Both the position numbers and the translations under genes were made by a program. Shown here piece after piece: positions 63,555 through 64,000 of a stretch of 64,000 bases of DNA. Source of the stretch: Pedobacter kyungheensis. GTDB taxonomy: Bacteria; Bacteroidota; Bacteroidia; Sphingobacteriales; Sphingobacteriaceae. Position 1 is the stretch's first letter. Each line of letters opens with the position of its first letter. The notes beneath the pieces were generated by a model, which did no database searches, had not been told where the DNA came from, and saw only the letters and a list, made by a program, of their open reading frames with translations. Location of the stretch: the NCBI RefSeq assembly GCF_000812965.1, contig NZ_JSYN01000004.1, positions 62,001 through 126,000 on the forward strand. The letters are read 5' to 3'.

Positions 63555-63923
63555 CTAACAACCCGCAGTTTGTGTTACATATCGGCTTACCAGTGTGCTA
63601 AGCTGCGCAATATCAAATGGTTTGCGTAAATAAGCATCGAAACCCATTTTACGGTAAGTCAAATCTATATCCGGATTACAGCTTGTGGCAATAAGGCCGG
63701 TTTGCGGGCATAAAACGCTGATTAATCTACATAATCTGGCCGGTCGGAGCAAGTCTTGAAAACAATCCATTATTACCAAATCTGGTGTATAGCTTACCAC
63801 GGCAGTAGTTAAATCGCTATCCCAGTAAGGAAGATTTTTTACCTGACAGCCTTCTTCGGTTAATATCAGACTAATAATTTCGAAAATAGCCACGTCGGGC
63901 TCATATAGAAATATCTTTTTCAT
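63555..63923 (-). CDS. Single-domain response regulator (CheY-like receiver)
   Basis: 122 residues, receiver only. The acidic pocket Glu/Asp is in LYEPD, the phosphoacceptor D51 or so is in DLVIMDCFQDLL, and the conserved Lys is in AYLRKPFD. No output domain follows. It may serve as a phosphate sink, a relay partner or an adaptor. It lies upstream of the LytTR kinase pair but 217 bp away. The start is backed by a strong Shine-Dalgarno. Confidence 0.88.
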   Translation of the reverse strand: MKKIFLYEPDVAIFEIISLILTEEGCQVKNLPYWDSDLTTAVVSYTPDLVIMDCFQDLLRPARLCRLISVLCPQTGLIATSCNPDIDLTYRKMGFDAYLRKPFDIAQLSTLVSRYVTQTAGC

Positions 63924-63930
63924 GGGTAGT

Positions 63931-63935
63931 CCTCC
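63931..63935 (-). promoter_or_regulatory. Strong Shine-Dalgarno of the receiver-domain gene
   Basis: GGAGG on the minus strand, 7 nt before the ATG at 63923. Two more GGAGG words lie at 63949-63953 and 63955-63959. Such a site is unusual in this phylum. Confidence 0.65.
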
Positions 63936-64000
63936 GAAAAAGATAAATCCTCCGCCTCCGGGGGGAATATTTTAAGGATATTACAATATAGTCAAAATTA

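Overview
The window looks like a chromosomal segment of a Bacteroidota soil or plant-associated bacterium close to Pedobacter (Sphingobacteriaceae). The evidence is tandem SusC/SusD pairs with lipoprotein surface proteins, several promoters of the Bacteroidota type (TTG, about 20 bp, TAnnTTTG), mostly weak Shine-Dalgarno signals, low GC, and dispersed palindromic repeats between genes. The genus is an inference from the style of the proteins, not a database result. || Layout. 1-8.7 kb is housekeeping and stress: the 5' part of topA, a Cys glutathione peroxidase, aquaporin Z, a YycJ-type metallo-hydrolase, and a divergent MarR/MFS exporter pair with two matching operator palindromes. 8.7-33.3 kb is a large polysaccharide utilisation locus (PUL): a LacI-type regulator with a perfect 18-bp palindrome at its promoter, two SusC/SusD pairs, GH2, GH10, a secreted protein broken just after its signal peptide by repeat DNA, a DUF5009 membrane acyltransferase-like protein, a second GH2, an alginate-lyase-superfamily (PL38-like) lyase, GH88, GH18, GH30, then an SDR fructuronate reductase-like enzyme and mannonate dehydratase (uxuA), closed by a clear rho-independent terminator. 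Read together, the products would import and cut a glucuronic-acid-rich glycan, remove unsaturated uronate ends and feed glucuronate into the 2-keto-3-deoxygluconate route. || 33.3-44.3 kb is mixed: a palindrome array, tRNA-Arg(TCT), small regulators, an Lrp regulator divergent from an SDR-type threonine dehydrogenase, an EamA exporter, a manganese cupin that matches the hydroxynitrile-lyase cupins, a DHFR-like reductase, a LytS/LytTR two-component pair, a small secreted protein, a strong candidate for a free-standing ~66-nt small RNA, a secreted retropepsin-like protein whose two catalytic Asp positions are both His, and a methyltransferase. 44.3-50.2 kb holds a secreted FAD oxidoreductase, a ricin-lectin/zincin lipoprotein, a double-PAS histidine kinase and a Crp/Fnr regulator with FNR-like cysteines. 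50.3-55.5 kb holds a ClC channel with CBS domains, small proteins, a cytochrome b/molybdopterin fusion and a TehA-family gene remnant. 55.5-64 kb holds a three-gene RND efflux operon, a second LytTR two-component pair and a single receiver-domain protein with an unusually strong Shine-Dalgarno. || Most worth following up: the candidate sRNA at 42436-42501, the His/His retropepsin-like protein at 42521-43450, the unusual enzyme set of the PUL, the cytochrome b-molybdopterin fusion, and several paired operator palindromes that tie regulators to divergent targets.
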